From Georgfuchsia toluolica (lineage in GTDB: Bacteria; Pseudomonadota; Gammaproteobacteria; Burkholderiales; Rhodocyclaceae), in NCBI RefSeq assembly GCF_907163265.1, contig NZ_CAJQUM010000001.1:2108001-2172000 (forward strand): a stretch of 64,000 nucleotides of DNA, written 5' to 3'. The translations under genes and the position numbers were made by a program. The notes under the pieces are model-generated. The model made no database searches. It saw only the letters and a program-made list of their open reading frames with translations, and had not been told where the DNA came from. Of the stretch, positions 10,370 through 18,343 are shown piece after piece (within the stretch, counting starts at the first letter, position 1; every line of letters begins with the position of its first letter).

Positions 10370-12814
10370 CTATTCGGCGAACACCGGATCCGCGGGTGTA
10401 TTGGTGATTTGTCCGTAGCCGGGGATGTTGCGCTTGAGCAAATTGAGCGGATTGGAACCGATGCTGGAGAAACTGTTCAGTTCGAGTTGGATGAAGATTG
10501 AATTGTTGACCTGCCCCACCGCCGTGGCAAGGCGCTGCAGCACAAAGCGCGTGGCCCAGCAACCGCCATCGTATTCGAGGCCGCCAATGGTTTCGATGGC
10601 GCGCTTGTCGCGGAAGGAATAGTTATAACGTGCCACCGCATGCCAGCCGCCGAACAGCGGCCACTGCGCCGACGTATCGATCTGTCGCAGCAGGCTGCGC
10701 GTGAAGCGATAACTCGCGTTCAACGCCTTGCCCGGTTCCGGTTGATAGCGCGCGCCGAGGTTGAAGCGCTCCACTGCGGAATCCTGATAGTTGTACTGCA
10801 TGCCGCTGTCGATACTGAATTCGCGATTCAATTTACCCGTCAGCGCGGCGAGAAAATCGGCAGTACGCCCGGTCCGTGGCACAACACCGTTGAGAGTTAC
10901 CTGCTGGTCGGCGAAATAATAGCGCTGGCCGATCGCGCCGCGCAGCAGTTCTTCGCCGTTGGCGGTGTTGATGATACGGGATGTCGCTGCCAGAGTCAGT
11001 TGATTGGCATCGGCAACGCGGTCGCCGCCTGAATAGGCATTCTCGGTAAATATCTGCGCAAAATTGAAGTCGGCAAGGCTGGTATCGAAATTGACAACCT
11101 GGCCGGGCTTGTCGAGAATGGACTGGTCACGGTGGGGCACCCTGAGGTAAAACGCACGGGGTTCCAGGGTCTGCGTCAGGTCCTGGCTGAAGAGTTGCAA
11201 TGGCCGCTCGAATACCGCCCCGCTATCGACACTGAAAATCGGCACATTGCGCGTGAACTGGTCGGGAAGCGTTGTGCCGGCGGCTTGCTGGTTGGTCAGT
11301 TGATAACGCGTCGAGTTGAAGCCGATCTTGGGTGTCACATAATACGCGGCGGTTTGCATCGGGTAGGCAAGCTGGGGATATAACGTGGTTCGCTTGCCTT
11401 CGATCTTGGTTCCTGTCGGATTGCTGAAGTTCGCATATTCGCCGGAAAAAATCACCTCGGTGCCAAACGGCATGTCGGCACGATCAGCGGTCAGCAGCAA
11501 CTGCGGCAGGCGATCGTAGGGAATCGCCAGCGGCGGCTGGGAAGGATCCTGCAAGGTCTGGAAGCGTTGCGCCATCAGGCTGGCCGACCACCATTCGCTG
11601 CCGCCGTAATTGAGGCGCCCTTCGCGCAGGAGATTGGTTTGCGTAATGTTGGACAGGCGCGTCGATAAATCGGTGAAGTAGGTATCGTCGGAGACCTTGT
11701 TCAGATTGAGTTCGCCGGTGAAGCCATAACCAAAGTCCTGATTATGCAAAATGGTGCGCGCGTTGCGGTTGGTGTGCGTGATCTCGTCGTTGCCCAGATA
11801 TTCGCCGGCAATCTGTCCTGAATAACTCCGCCCCAGATAGCGATATTCGCCGTTCCACTGCGTACCGCGCTTGGTCATGACACGCGGCGCAAGGGTGGCA
11901 TCCATGTCCGGCGCAATGTTCCAGTAGAACGGCGTGGTGAGTTCCAGGCCACCCTTGCTGGTACTGCCGATGGTCGGCGCCAGAAGGCCGGTCTTGCGCT
12001 TGTTGTCCAAAGTAAACGACAACCAGGGCGAATACAGGATCGGTATTCCCTTGAACACTACGGTTGCACTTCTGGCGGTACCCTCACTAGTGGTGTAATC
12101 CAGCGACAGATTGCTGACGCGCGCGAACCAGTCCGGATCGCTGCCGTTCGCGGGGCAAGTGGTGTAGGTGGCATCGGCAAGCCGGTACTTGTCCTTGCCC
12201 TGGAAATCGAGGCGAGCCGCCGTACCGTGTGCGGCAGCGGCGGTATCCTTGCTGTTGAAGGCATGTATCGAATAGGCCGGCGTATCGAACGTCCCAACGC
12301 TGTCGCCCAGCTTGAGTTTCAAGTGCGGTCCGGCAATCGCCTCGCCGGGGCTGGTCAGTTTGACATTGCCGGTCGCCTCGGCCTCATCGAGCGGCTCGCG
12401 ATACACCATGCGGTCGGCTTTCACCGTACGTTCGCCATACTGCAAGTCAACATTGCCCTCGGCAGTAGTTTCGACACTGGTCGTGCCTTCGATGCGTTCG
12501 GCAGTCAGATAGATCTGCTGCTTTCCCGGCGCTGCGGAATTCGGTCCCACCGGCTTTGCCGGCGCTGCCGGAGTAGATGGGGCGGGAACAGGTGCGGCGG
12601 GAGCGGCAACCGGGGCTTCGCCCTCAGTGCCTGCCGCGGCAGGTGGCAGAGAGACTGCCGCGGGCGCGGTGGCAGGCTGTGAGGGGGCAACCGGCGGAAG
12701 CCCCAGCAGCGCCGGATCGACCTGTAATGGAGGTAGTTTTGTCGGCGCTGCCTGAGCGCCGGCAGCAACAAGCAAGGTCAGGAATCCGAATTGTCCGCGC
12801 AAGGAACGGGCCAT
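10370..12814 (-). CDS. lptD: LPS assembly outer-membrane protein LptD
   Basis: LptD with LptE inserts lipopolysaccharide into the outer leaflet of the outer membrane. It has 814 residues with a signal peptide (residues 1-22, ending AQAAP). An Ala/Pro-rich linker (about 30-95) is longer than in E. coli. The OstA/LptA-like beta-jellyroll follows (about 95-230, with AEGNVDLQYGERTVKADR). A large C-terminal barrel contains repeated aromatic strands such as YRYLGRSYSGQIAGEY. Its dedicated chaperone SurA is encoded next. Expression probably starts from the extended -10 at 12881-12889. Confidence 0.96.
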   Translation of the reverse strand: MARSLRGQFGFLTLLVAAGAQAAPTKLPPLQVDPALLGLPPVAPSQPATAPAAVSLPPAAAGTEGEAPVAAPAAPVPAPSTPAAPAKPVGPNSAAPGKQQIYLTAERIEGTTSVETTAEGNVDLQYGERTVKADRMVYREPLDEAEATGNVKLTSPGEAIAGPHLKLKLGDSVGTFDTPAYSIHAFNSKDTAAAAHGTAARLDFQGKDKYRLADATYTTCPANGSDPDWFARVSNLSLDYTTSEGTARSATVVFKGIPILYSPWLSFTLDNKRKTGLLAPTIGSTSKGGLELTTPFYWNIAPDMDATLAPRVMTKRGTQWNGEYRYLGRSYSGQIAGEYLGNDEITHTNRNARTILHNQDFGYGFTGELNLNKVSDDTYFTDLSTRLSNITQTNLLREGRLNYGGSEWWSASLMAQRFQTLQDPSQPPLAIPYDRLPQLLLTADRADMPFGTEVIFSGEYANFSNPTGTKIEGKRTTLYPQLAYPMQTAAYYVTPKIGFNSTRYQLTNQQAAGTTLPDQFTRNVPIFSVDSGAVFERPLQLFSQDLTQTLEPRAFYLRVPHRDQSILDKPGQVVNFDTSLADFNFAQIFTENAYSGGDRVADANQLTLAATSRIINTANGEELLRGAIGQRYYFADQQVTLNGVVPRTGRTADFLAALTGKLNREFSIDSGMQYNYQDSAVERFNLGARYQPEPGKALNASYRFTRSLLRQIDTSAQWPLFGGWHAVARYNYSFRDKRAIETIGGLEYDGGCWATRFVLQRLATAVGQVNNSIFIQLELNSFSSIGSNPLNLLKRNIPGYGQITNTPADPVFAE

Positions 12815-12864
12815 GCTTTTGTCGTAGGGTAAGCCCCCCGTGCTTCCGGATCCGGCGGGCTGAA

Positions 12865-12889
12865 TGTTAAGATGCGGCGGATTCTAACA
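12865..12889. promoter_or_regulatory. Divergent, nearly mirror-image extended -10 promoters for amgK and lptD
   Basis: TGTTAAGAT (12865-12873, plus strand) and TGTTAGAAT (12881-12889, minus strand) both fit TGnTAnnnT and face away from each other across only seven bases. Together they form a dyad. Neither has an obvious -35 box, as expected of extended -10 promoters. Distances to the starts are about 40 bases for amgK and 67 for lptD. The call is from sequence alone. Confidence 0.5.
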
Positions 12890-12911
12890 TCCGCGCCGCG
12901 CACCAAGACCC

Positions 12912-13949
12912 ATGCAACGCCAACGCGCCATCGAGCACTGGCTGGCCCGCTTGTTTCCCGGCAAGGCCTTTTCCCTCGCGCCCGCTTCCAGCGATGCGAG
13001 CTTCCGCCGCTACTTTCGCGTCACCTGGCAGGATGCCACGACGGCGATTGTCATGGACGCCCCGCCGGCGCATGAGGACTTGCATCCCTGGCTGCAAGTG
13101 CAGCAACTGTTCCACGCCGCGGGCGCGGCGGTGCCGGACATCCTGGCGCGGGAGCTTGAACAGGGGTTTCTGCTGATCTCCGACCTCGGCGCCACCACCT
13201 ATCTCGATATACTGCGCCACGCCACGCCGCAGCAGGCATACCCGCACTATCTCGCCGCGCTGGACACGCTGGTCGATATCCAGCGCGCCAGCCGGGCCGG
13301 CATGCTGCCGGAATATGATCGCGCCCTGTTGAAGCGCGAACTAGATCTGTTCCCCGACTGGTATGTGGCGCGCCATCTCGGCGTGGAAATGGGCAACGCG
13401 CAGCGCCAGCAGCTCGCCGCGGTGTTCGAGAAAATCCTCACCGTCAATCTCGCGGAACCGAAGGTGTATGTGCACCGCGACTACCATTCGCGCAACCTGA
13501 TGCTGCCGGTCGCCGCAGGCAAGCCCGGCGTGATCGACTTCCAGGATGCCGTGTACGGCCCGATCAGCTACGACCTGGTGTCGCTGTTGAAGGATGCCTA
13601 TATCGAATGGGAGGAAGAACAAGCCCTCGACTGGCTGATCCGCTATTGGGAAAAGGCGCGCCAGGCGGACCTGCCCGTCAATCCCGACTTTGCCGTGTTC
13701 CATCGCGACTACGAATGGATGGGCGTGCAGCGCCATCTCAAGGTGCTCGGCATTTTCGCGCGCCTGTATCACCGCGACGGCAAGGACGGCTACCTCAAGG
13801 ACATGCCGCTGGTCGCCAAATACCTGCGCGGAGCCGTCTCCCGCTACGACGAACTCACACCACTGCGGCGACTGCTTGATCTACTGGAAGACAAAGTCAC
13901 GGTGTTTGGTCATACCATGCCGGCTGGGCAGCTAAAGGCAAAACCCTGA
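12912..13949 (+). CDS. amgK: N-acetylmuramate/N-acetylglucosamine kinase AmgK (APH-fold)
   Basis: AmgK phosphorylates MurNAc and GlcNAc at C1 in the anabolic peptidoglycan-sugar recycling route that bypasses de novo UDP-MurNAc synthesis. This 345-residue protein has the aminoglycoside-phosphotransferase fold. The Brenner catalytic loop is HRDYHSRNLML (about residue 187) and the metal-binding motif VIDFQDAVYGP (about 207). The LSDLG-like ISDLG hinge is present. The assignment to AmgK rather than a generic kinase rests on divergence from lptD and on the following murU. A family-B repeat carrying a gene starts at its stop codon and separates it from murU. Confidence 0.88.
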   Translation: MQRQRAIEHWLARLFPGKAFSLAPASSDASFRRYFRVTWQDATTAIVMDAPPAHEDLHPWLQVQQLFHAAGAAVPDILARELEQGFLLISDLGATTYLDILRHATPQQAYPHYLAALDTLVDIQRASRAGMLPEYDRALLKRELDLFPDWYVARHLGVEMGNAQRQQLAAVFEKILTVNLAEPKVYVHRDYHSRNLMLPVAAGKPGVIDFQDAVYGPISYDLVSLLKDAYIEWEEEQALDWLIRYWEKARQADLPVNPDFAVFHRDYEWMGVQRHLKVLGIFARLYHRDGKDGYLKDMPLVAKYLRGAVSRYDELTPLRRLLDLLEDKVTVFGHTMPAGQLKAKP

Positions 13950-14719
13950 GCCACAGAGGACACAGAGGTCACAGAGAAAGGCAAACCATGGGTAATAATC
14001 TGCCTCGCATCTTTGATGAAAAATGGAAATATTTCTGCCCCTAAGGCTACGTTCGACTATGACAAGATTTGCCTTTATTTGGTTCTTCGCAATAGCAATG
14101 TGTGGTTGCATATCAGTCGACAAGTATCCTGATAAATGGGGTGCGGCAGTCGCTGGCACGCGATCAGACATTTGTCCAAAATTGAGTGGTGTTTACGAGA
14201 ACATTGGAGAAACAGCAGATGGACAACGTGCTTGGCTGGCATCCCGGTTATCTGGGATAACCGGTCGCGACAAGGAATTGCAATTGCAGATGCGTTACCA
14301 GTTTTGGAAAGACCTATCTGCTGCAAAAGTCGTGCAAATCCACGTTGCTGACAATCAAACATTAGCCATAAAAGTCACTGGCGAAGGTATCGAACACGAA
14401 TGGACAGTGCCAAAAACACGAGTTGAGTGCAAAACCAATGCAATTACCATACATGGAGACGCAGTTATTAGCGGCGATAACGCTGTTGCGGTTGGTACAG
14501 ACTCCATGGATTTATATCGCTCCGGTAATCAGCTCATCCTAAATCAAAGTGGTGGCGGAGTTGGCGTACTGCTTTTAGTCCCAGTAGTTGGCTATTCAAA
14601 CCATTGGTCACGTTTTTCATTGATTGAAGAATAAGTTTTGTTCAGAGAGCTAACCCGTAGAAGAGTAAAAAGGGAGAGACATTTGGTTCTTCTCTGTGAC
14701 CTCTGTGTCCTCTGTGGCT
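13949..14719. mobile_element. Family-B inverted repeat carrying a gene (copy B2)
   Basis: Two 30-base arms are perfect reverse complements: 13949-13978, beginning AGCCACAGAGGACACAGAGG, and 14690-14719, ending in its complement. They enclose about 710 bases of visibly AT-richer DNA with one lipoprotein-like gene. The flanks beyond the arms (AAGGCAAAACCC on the left, AACCGCCTTTTGC on the right) are also roughly complementary. No transposase is present. The short copy B1 at 7543 shows the same arms with no gene. The element splits amgK from murU. Confidence 0.75.
14059..14634 (+). CDS. Putative lipoprotein of unknown function, inside an inverted repeat
   Basis: 191 residues from ATG 14059. The start MTRFAFIWFFAIAMCGC is a hydrophobic export signal, with Cys19 the likely lipidated residue (preceding bases give M-C-G-C, a weak lipobox). 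The mature part has IHVADNQTLAIKVTGEGIEH and KTNAITIHGDAVISGDNAVA, a beta-rich pattern, and a hydrophobic segment near the end (GGGVGVLLLVPVVGY). I do not recognise the family. Codon use is less GC-biased than in amgK and murU, which suggests transfer together with the flanking repeat. The gene could be non-functional, but its frame is intact. Confidence 0.6.
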   Translation: MTRFAFIWFFAIAMCGCISVDKYPDKWGAAVAGTRSDICPKLSGVYENIGETADGQRAWLASRLSGITGRDKELQLQMRYQFWKDLSAAKVVQIHVADNQTLAIKVTGEGIEHEWTVPKTRVECKTNAITIHGDAVISGDNAVAVGTDSMDLYRSGNQLILNQSGGGVGVLLLVPVVGYSNHWSRFSLIEE

Positions 14720-14736
14720 AACCGCCTTTTGCTTTC

Positions 14737-15552
14737 ATGAAAGCCATGATCCTGGCCGCCGGGCGCGGCGAACGCATGCGCCCGCTGACCGACCACACGC
14801 CGAAGCCCCTGTTGCAAGCCGGCGGCAAGCCGCTGATCGTATGGCATCTGGAACGGCTGGCGGCGGCGGGCTTTGCCGACGTCGTCATCAACCACGCCCA
14901 CCTCGGTGCGCAGATCGAGGCCGCGCTGGGCGCCGGTTCGCAATTCGGCCTGCATATCCGCTATTCGGCCGAGCCAGCGGGCGCGCTTGAAACCGCCGGC
15001 GGTATCGCCCAGGCCATGGCGCTGCTCGGCGCCGCGCCTTTTCTCGTCATCAACGGCGACACCTTCTGCGACTGGGATGTGGCGCAGGCGCCGCGCATCG
15101 CCGCGACAATGGGCGGCGATCTCGCTCATCTCGTGCTGGTGCCGAATCCTGAACATCATTCCAAGGGCGACTTCGTGTTGAATCATGGCCGTGTGTCAGT
15201 GGATAACGCAACGGATAGTTCGCTCCAGCATAACGATTCCAATGAATCCGTTCGGCCTGAGCTTGTCGAAGGCCAGTTGATGCAAGGTAAATGCGGTTCG
15301 ACAGGCTCACCGCGAACGGTAACCCGTTTGCTGGAACGACCTGCGAAGCTCACCTTCTCCGGCACCGGCATCTATCGCCCCGAACTGTTCGCCGCCATCG
15401 CGCCCGGCAGCCGGGCGAAGCTGGCGCCGTTGCTGGTCGAGGCCATGAATGCGGACCGCGTCGGCGGCAGCCGCCATAACGGGCGCTGGATCGACGTCGG
15501 CACCCCGGAGCGCCTCGCTGCGCTGGATGCGGAACTGGTGCGACTGGGGTAA
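14737..15552 (+). CDS. murU: N-acetylmuramate-1-phosphate uridylyltransferase MurU, with an in-frame repeat insertion
   Basis: MurU makes UDP-MurNAc from MurNAc-1-phosphate in cell-wall recycling. This is a 271-residue sugar nucleotidyltransferase with the signature GRGERMRPLT and following TPKPL, and the metal-binding INGDTFCDWD. It pairs with amgK. Residues about 155-200 are not family sequence. They are the translation of a family-D inverted repeat (peptides VRPELVEG and GSTGSPRT), after which the normal fold resumes at LTFSGTGIYRPELF. The protein is about 30-40 residues longer than expected for this reason. Whether it remains active is not known. Confidence 0.88.
   Translation: MKAMILAAGRGERMRPLTDHTPKPLLQAGGKPLIVWHLERLAAAGFADVVINHAHLGAQIEAALGAGSQFGLHIRYSAEPAGALETAGGIAQAMALLGAAPFLVINGDTFCDWDVAQAPRIAATMGGDLAHLVLVPNPEHHSKGDFVLNHGRVSVDNATDSSLQHNDSNESVRPELVEGQLMQGKCGSTGSPRTVTRLLERPAKLTFSGTGIYRPELFAAIAPGSRAKLAPLLVEAMNADRVGGSRHNGRWIDVGTPERLAALDAELVRLG
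15249..15319. repeat. Family-D REP-like inverted repeat inside murU
   Basis: Left arm 15249-15271 (CCGTTCGGCCTGAGCTTGTC...) and right arm 15297-15319 (TTCGACAGGCTCACCGCGAA...) are imperfect reverse complements. Weaker complementarity extends outwards (CGCTCCAGC at 15220 against GCTGGAACG at 15330). This unit, read as VRPELVEG/GSTGSPRT, is a known dispersed repeat in many proteobacteria (from memory). A half copy lies at 29105-29129. Confidence 0.85.
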
Positions 15553-15561
15553 TCTGCGCCC

Positions 15562-16872
15562 GTGGACATCAACCCCTTCAAATCGCGCCGTGCGAAGCTC
15601 ATCGAAAAAATGGGCAGCGGCATCGCCATCATCCCGACGGCGATGGAAAAATATCGGAACAGCGACGCGAGCTATCCGTATCGCGCCGACAGTTATTTCC
15701 ATTACCTGACCGCCTTTCCGGAGCCGGAAGCGGTGCTGGTGTTGATCGCCGGCCGAGGTAAAAATGGGCCGCAACAGATCCTGTTCTGCCGCGACAAGGA
15801 TATGGAACGCGAAATCTGGGACGGTTTTCGCCATGGGCCCGAAGCAGCGAAAGATGTCTTCGGCTTCGATGCCGCATTCTCGATCAAGACGCTTGACGAG
15901 CAGTTGCCGCAGTTGATTGCCGACCAGCCAGCGCTGCATTTTTCACTGGGACACGATTCGGCCTGGGATGCGCGCATCACCGCCGCGCTGAATGCGGTAC
16001 GCGCTCAAACCCGCACCGGCAAACGCCCGCCCGCCGCCATCCACGATGTGTACATAGCACTCGACGAAATGCGCCTGATCAAGGATGCGCACGAGATTGC
16101 CTTGATGAAGCAGGCGGCCGCCATCTCCTGCACGGCGCATCGGCGCGCCATGCAGTTCGCCGCGCCGGGCAAATATGAATACGAGATCGAAGCCGAATTG
16201 CTGCATGAGTTCCGCCGCCACGGCAGCCAGTACCCGGCCTACAGCTCCATCGTTGCCGCCGGGGCGAACGCCTGCGTGTTGCACTACGTCGGCAACAACC
16301 ATCGGGTAGGCGCCGGCGACCTGATCCTGATTGATGCCGGCTGCGAACTTGATGGTTATGCTTCCGACATCACGCGCACTTTCCCCGCCAATGGCCGCTT
16401 TTCGCCGGCGCAACGCGATATTTACGAACTGGTGCTGATGGCACAAACCGCCGCGATTGCCGCGACCAAGCCAGGCGCCAGATTCATCGATCCGCACGAA
16501 GCGGCGCTCAAAGTTTTGACGCAAGGCTTACTCGACCTGAAGCTGCTCTCCGGCACGCTCGGCGAAGCGCTCGAAAAGGAAAGCTACAAGCGCTTCTACA
16601 TGCACCGTACCAGCCATTGGCTCGGCCTCGACGTACATGACGTCGGGGAATACAAGGAAAGCGAGAAGTGGCGAACCCTCGTGCCGGGAATGGTCCTCAC
16701 CATGGAGCCCGGTTGTTACATCCGCCCCGCCGCCGATGTGCCGGAAGCGTTCTGGAATATCGGCATCCGTATTGAAGACGATGCCCTGGTCACGGCGGAG
16801 GGCTGCGAAATAATCACCACCGCCGCACCGAAGACCATTGCGGATATCGAAGCACTCATGAGTAAGGAGTGA
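15562..16872 (+). CDS. pepP: Xaa-Pro aminopeptidase PepP
   Basis: A manganese-dependent cytoplasmic aminopeptidase that removes N-terminal residues preceding proline. It has 436 residues with an N-terminal creatinase-like domain and a C-terminal pita-bread domain. The five metal ligands are visible: IDAGCELDGYASDITRTF (two Asp), HRTSHWLGLDVHDVG (His), MEPGCYI (Glu) and IRIEDDALV (Glu). It starts at GTG 15562, ten bases after murU. It precedes ubiH by four bases, the pepP-ubiH order found in many proteobacteria. Confidence 0.95.
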   Translation: MDINPFKSRRAKLIEKMGSGIAIIPTAMEKYRNSDASYPYRADSYFHYLTAFPEPEAVLVLIAGRGKNGPQQILFCRDKDMEREIWDGFRHGPEAAKDVFGFDAAFSIKTLDEQLPQLIADQPALHFSLGHDSAWDARITAALNAVRAQTRTGKRPPAAIHDVYIALDEMRLIKDAHEIALMKQAAAISCTAHRRAMQFAAPGKYEYEIEAELLHEFRRHGSQYPAYSSIVAAGANACVLHYVGNNHRVGAGDLILIDAGCELDGYASDITRTFPANGRFSPAQRDIYELVLMAQTAAIAATKPGARFIDPHEAALKVLTQGLLDLKLLSGTLGEALEKESYKRFYMHRTSHWLGLDVHDVGEYKESEKWRTLVPGMVLTMEPGCYIRPAADVPEAFWNIGIRIEDDALVTAEGCEIITTAAPKTIADIEALMSKE

Positions 16873-16875
16873 GGG

Positions 16876-18012
16876 GTGAGGAGCGAAGAGTTGACGCCTG
16901 TAGCCATCGTGGGAGGCGGCCCGGTCGGCATGTCGCTCGCACTGGCATTGCACAAGCAAGGCATCGCCGCCAAAATTTTCGATGCGCGCGGGCGCGGCGC
17001 GGGACTCGACGACCAGCGCATTCTGGCGCTCTCCTACGGCACCCGGCAAACCCTCGAATGGCTCGGTGCCTGGCAAGGCATGGATGCGACACCGATCCGT
17101 ACCATCCACATCTCGCAGCGCGGCCATGGCGGCCGCAGTGTAATCCGCGCCGAACAGGAACACATCCCCGCGCTGGGCTACGTGGTCTCCTTACGCGAAC
17201 TGTACAGAGTGCTCGACGCAGCCGTCGCCGCCGCCAATATCGTCTATCACGACAACACGCGCATCGAGGTTGTGAATGCCGAGGTACGACACGTCAATTT
17301 TCTGGCCGGGGGCGAAACCTGCCGCGCCCAGCTCGTCGCCTATGCAGAAGGTATCGTCGATAACACCGCTGACATCAATCGTCACGACTATGCCCAGCAT
17401 GCCGTGACAACCATTGTCAGCGCAAGCGAAGCGCCGCAAGGCAGGGCCTGGGAGCGTTTCACGGCCCAAGGCCCCATCGCATTGTTACCGTTTGGGCATG
17501 CCTTTGCGCTGGTGCAAAGCTGTTCACCCGAAATCGCTGGCGCATTGACGACAATGCCCGCAACAGAGTTTCTCGCCCAGTTACAAGACTGCTTCGGACA
17601 ACGCTTGCACTTCACTGGCACCGGACCGCGTCATTCCTTTCCGCTTGGCTTGCGCTATCGCCACGAAGCCGTGGCTGAACGTCAGGTGTGGCTCGGCAAT
17701 GCCGCGCAAACCTTGCACCCGGTCGCCGGCCAGGGCTTCAACCTGGCCTTGCGCGATGTGCGCGAACTGGCGCGAACATTGACAAACGCCGTGGATTCCG
17801 GCGCACCCGACCTGCTGCATCGCTATGCGAAAAAGCGCCAGCTCGACCGGCGCTGCACCATCGGCTTCACCGATACCCTGGTGCGCCTGTTCAGCAACGA
17901 CAACCCCTTGCTCGGCCATGCGTGCGGCGCGGGCCTGCTCGGCCTCGATCTGTTGCCGGCGGCGCGCAGCTTCCTCGCCCGGCGCATGATGTTCGGCGCG
18001 CGCGCCTGGTAG
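16876..18012 (+). CDS. UbiH/UbiF-family FAD-dependent ubiquinone-biosynthesis hydroxylase
   Basis: A flavin monooxygenase of the UbiH/COQ6 family that hydroxylates the aromatic ring of ubiquinone precursors. It has 378 residues with the dinucleotide fold VGGGPVGMSLALAL at the N-terminus and the second FAD motif GNAAQTLHPVAGQGFNLALRDV near residue 275. The DDQRILALSYG segment is typical of the family. The start is GTG 16876 with Shine-Dalgarno TAAGGAG. The particular ring position (C6, C5 or C1) cannot be assigned from sequence, so no symbol is given. A family-A repeat begins just after the stop. Confidence 0.9.
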   Translation: MRSEELTPVAIVGGGPVGMSLALALHKQGIAAKIFDARGRGAGLDDQRILALSYGTRQTLEWLGAWQGMDATPIRTIHISQRGHGGRSVIRAEQEHIPALGYVVSLRELYRVLDAAVAAANIVYHDNTRIEVVNAEVRHVNFLAGGETCRAQLVAYAEGIVDNTADINRHDYAQHAVTTIVSASEAPQGRAWERFTAQGPIALLPFGHAFALVQSCSPEIAGALTTMPATEFLAQLQDCFGQRLHFTGTGPRHSFPLGLRYRHEAVAERQVWLGNAAQTLHPVAGQGFNLALRDVRELARTLTNAVDSGAPDLLHRYAKKRQLDRRCTIGFTDTLVRLFSNDNPLLGHACGAGLLGLDLLPAARSFLARRMMFGARAW

Positions 18013-18016
18013 TCAG

Positions 18017-18237
18017 AACGCGCATGGTCGCCAGCACCACCCATGATGATGAAAATGCGCGAAAGGCAAATTGAACGCCCCCCACCCCCACCTGCTCCAG
18101 GGCTCGCCCTGCATGGCTCGCCCGTTTCGTCGGCGCAAAGCAGTGCTTTGCGAAACCCCGCCTCAACCCCCGGGGCGGGGTTACTGATTTGCTCGCTGCG
18201 CTCGATAGTCACAATGCGCATCGTTTTTGCTTTTCAC
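18017..18237 (+). repeat. Family-A palindromic repeat, longest copy A5
   Basis: The most complete copy. It has a 5' block AACGCGCATGGTCGCCAGCA, then GATGATGAAAATGCGCGAAA and GGCAAATTGAACG, a C-rich tract, and the hairpin GCAAAGCA/TGCTTTGC at 18135-18151. The 3' block is GATTTGCTCGCTGCGCTCGA then CACAATGCGC, ending TTTTGCTTTTCAC. Ends form imperfect terminal inverted repeats. It separates ubiH from the dusB promoter. Confidence 0.85.
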
Positions 18238-18271
18238 TCCAATAACGCTTTCGCGTCAACGGTTATGAACT

Positions 18272-18300
18272 TTGGACTTTGCCAAGGCGTGGAGTAAAAT
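18272..18300 (+). promoter_or_regulatory. Candidate sigma-70 promoter for dusB-fis
   Basis: TTGGAC (18272-18277) and TAAAAT (18295-18300) are separated by exactly 17 bases and lie 44 bases upstream of the dusB ATG. The -10 matches at five of six positions, the -35 at its TTG only. The promoter lies just outside repeat A5. Confidence 0.45.
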
Positions 18301-18343
18301 TCTTTTCATCTCCCTGCCTCACCTCCACTGTTTTTTCATACCG

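Noticed and set aside
13949-14719. CRISPR-like array (tandem CACAGAGG units)
   Set aside because: The units are contiguous with no spacers and occur in inverted arms, so they are a palindromic repeat, not a CRISPR.
13949-14719. Complete insertion sequence
   Set aside because: Terminal inverted arms exist but the enclosed gene has no transposase motifs (no DDE or HUH pattern), and no target duplication is clear.
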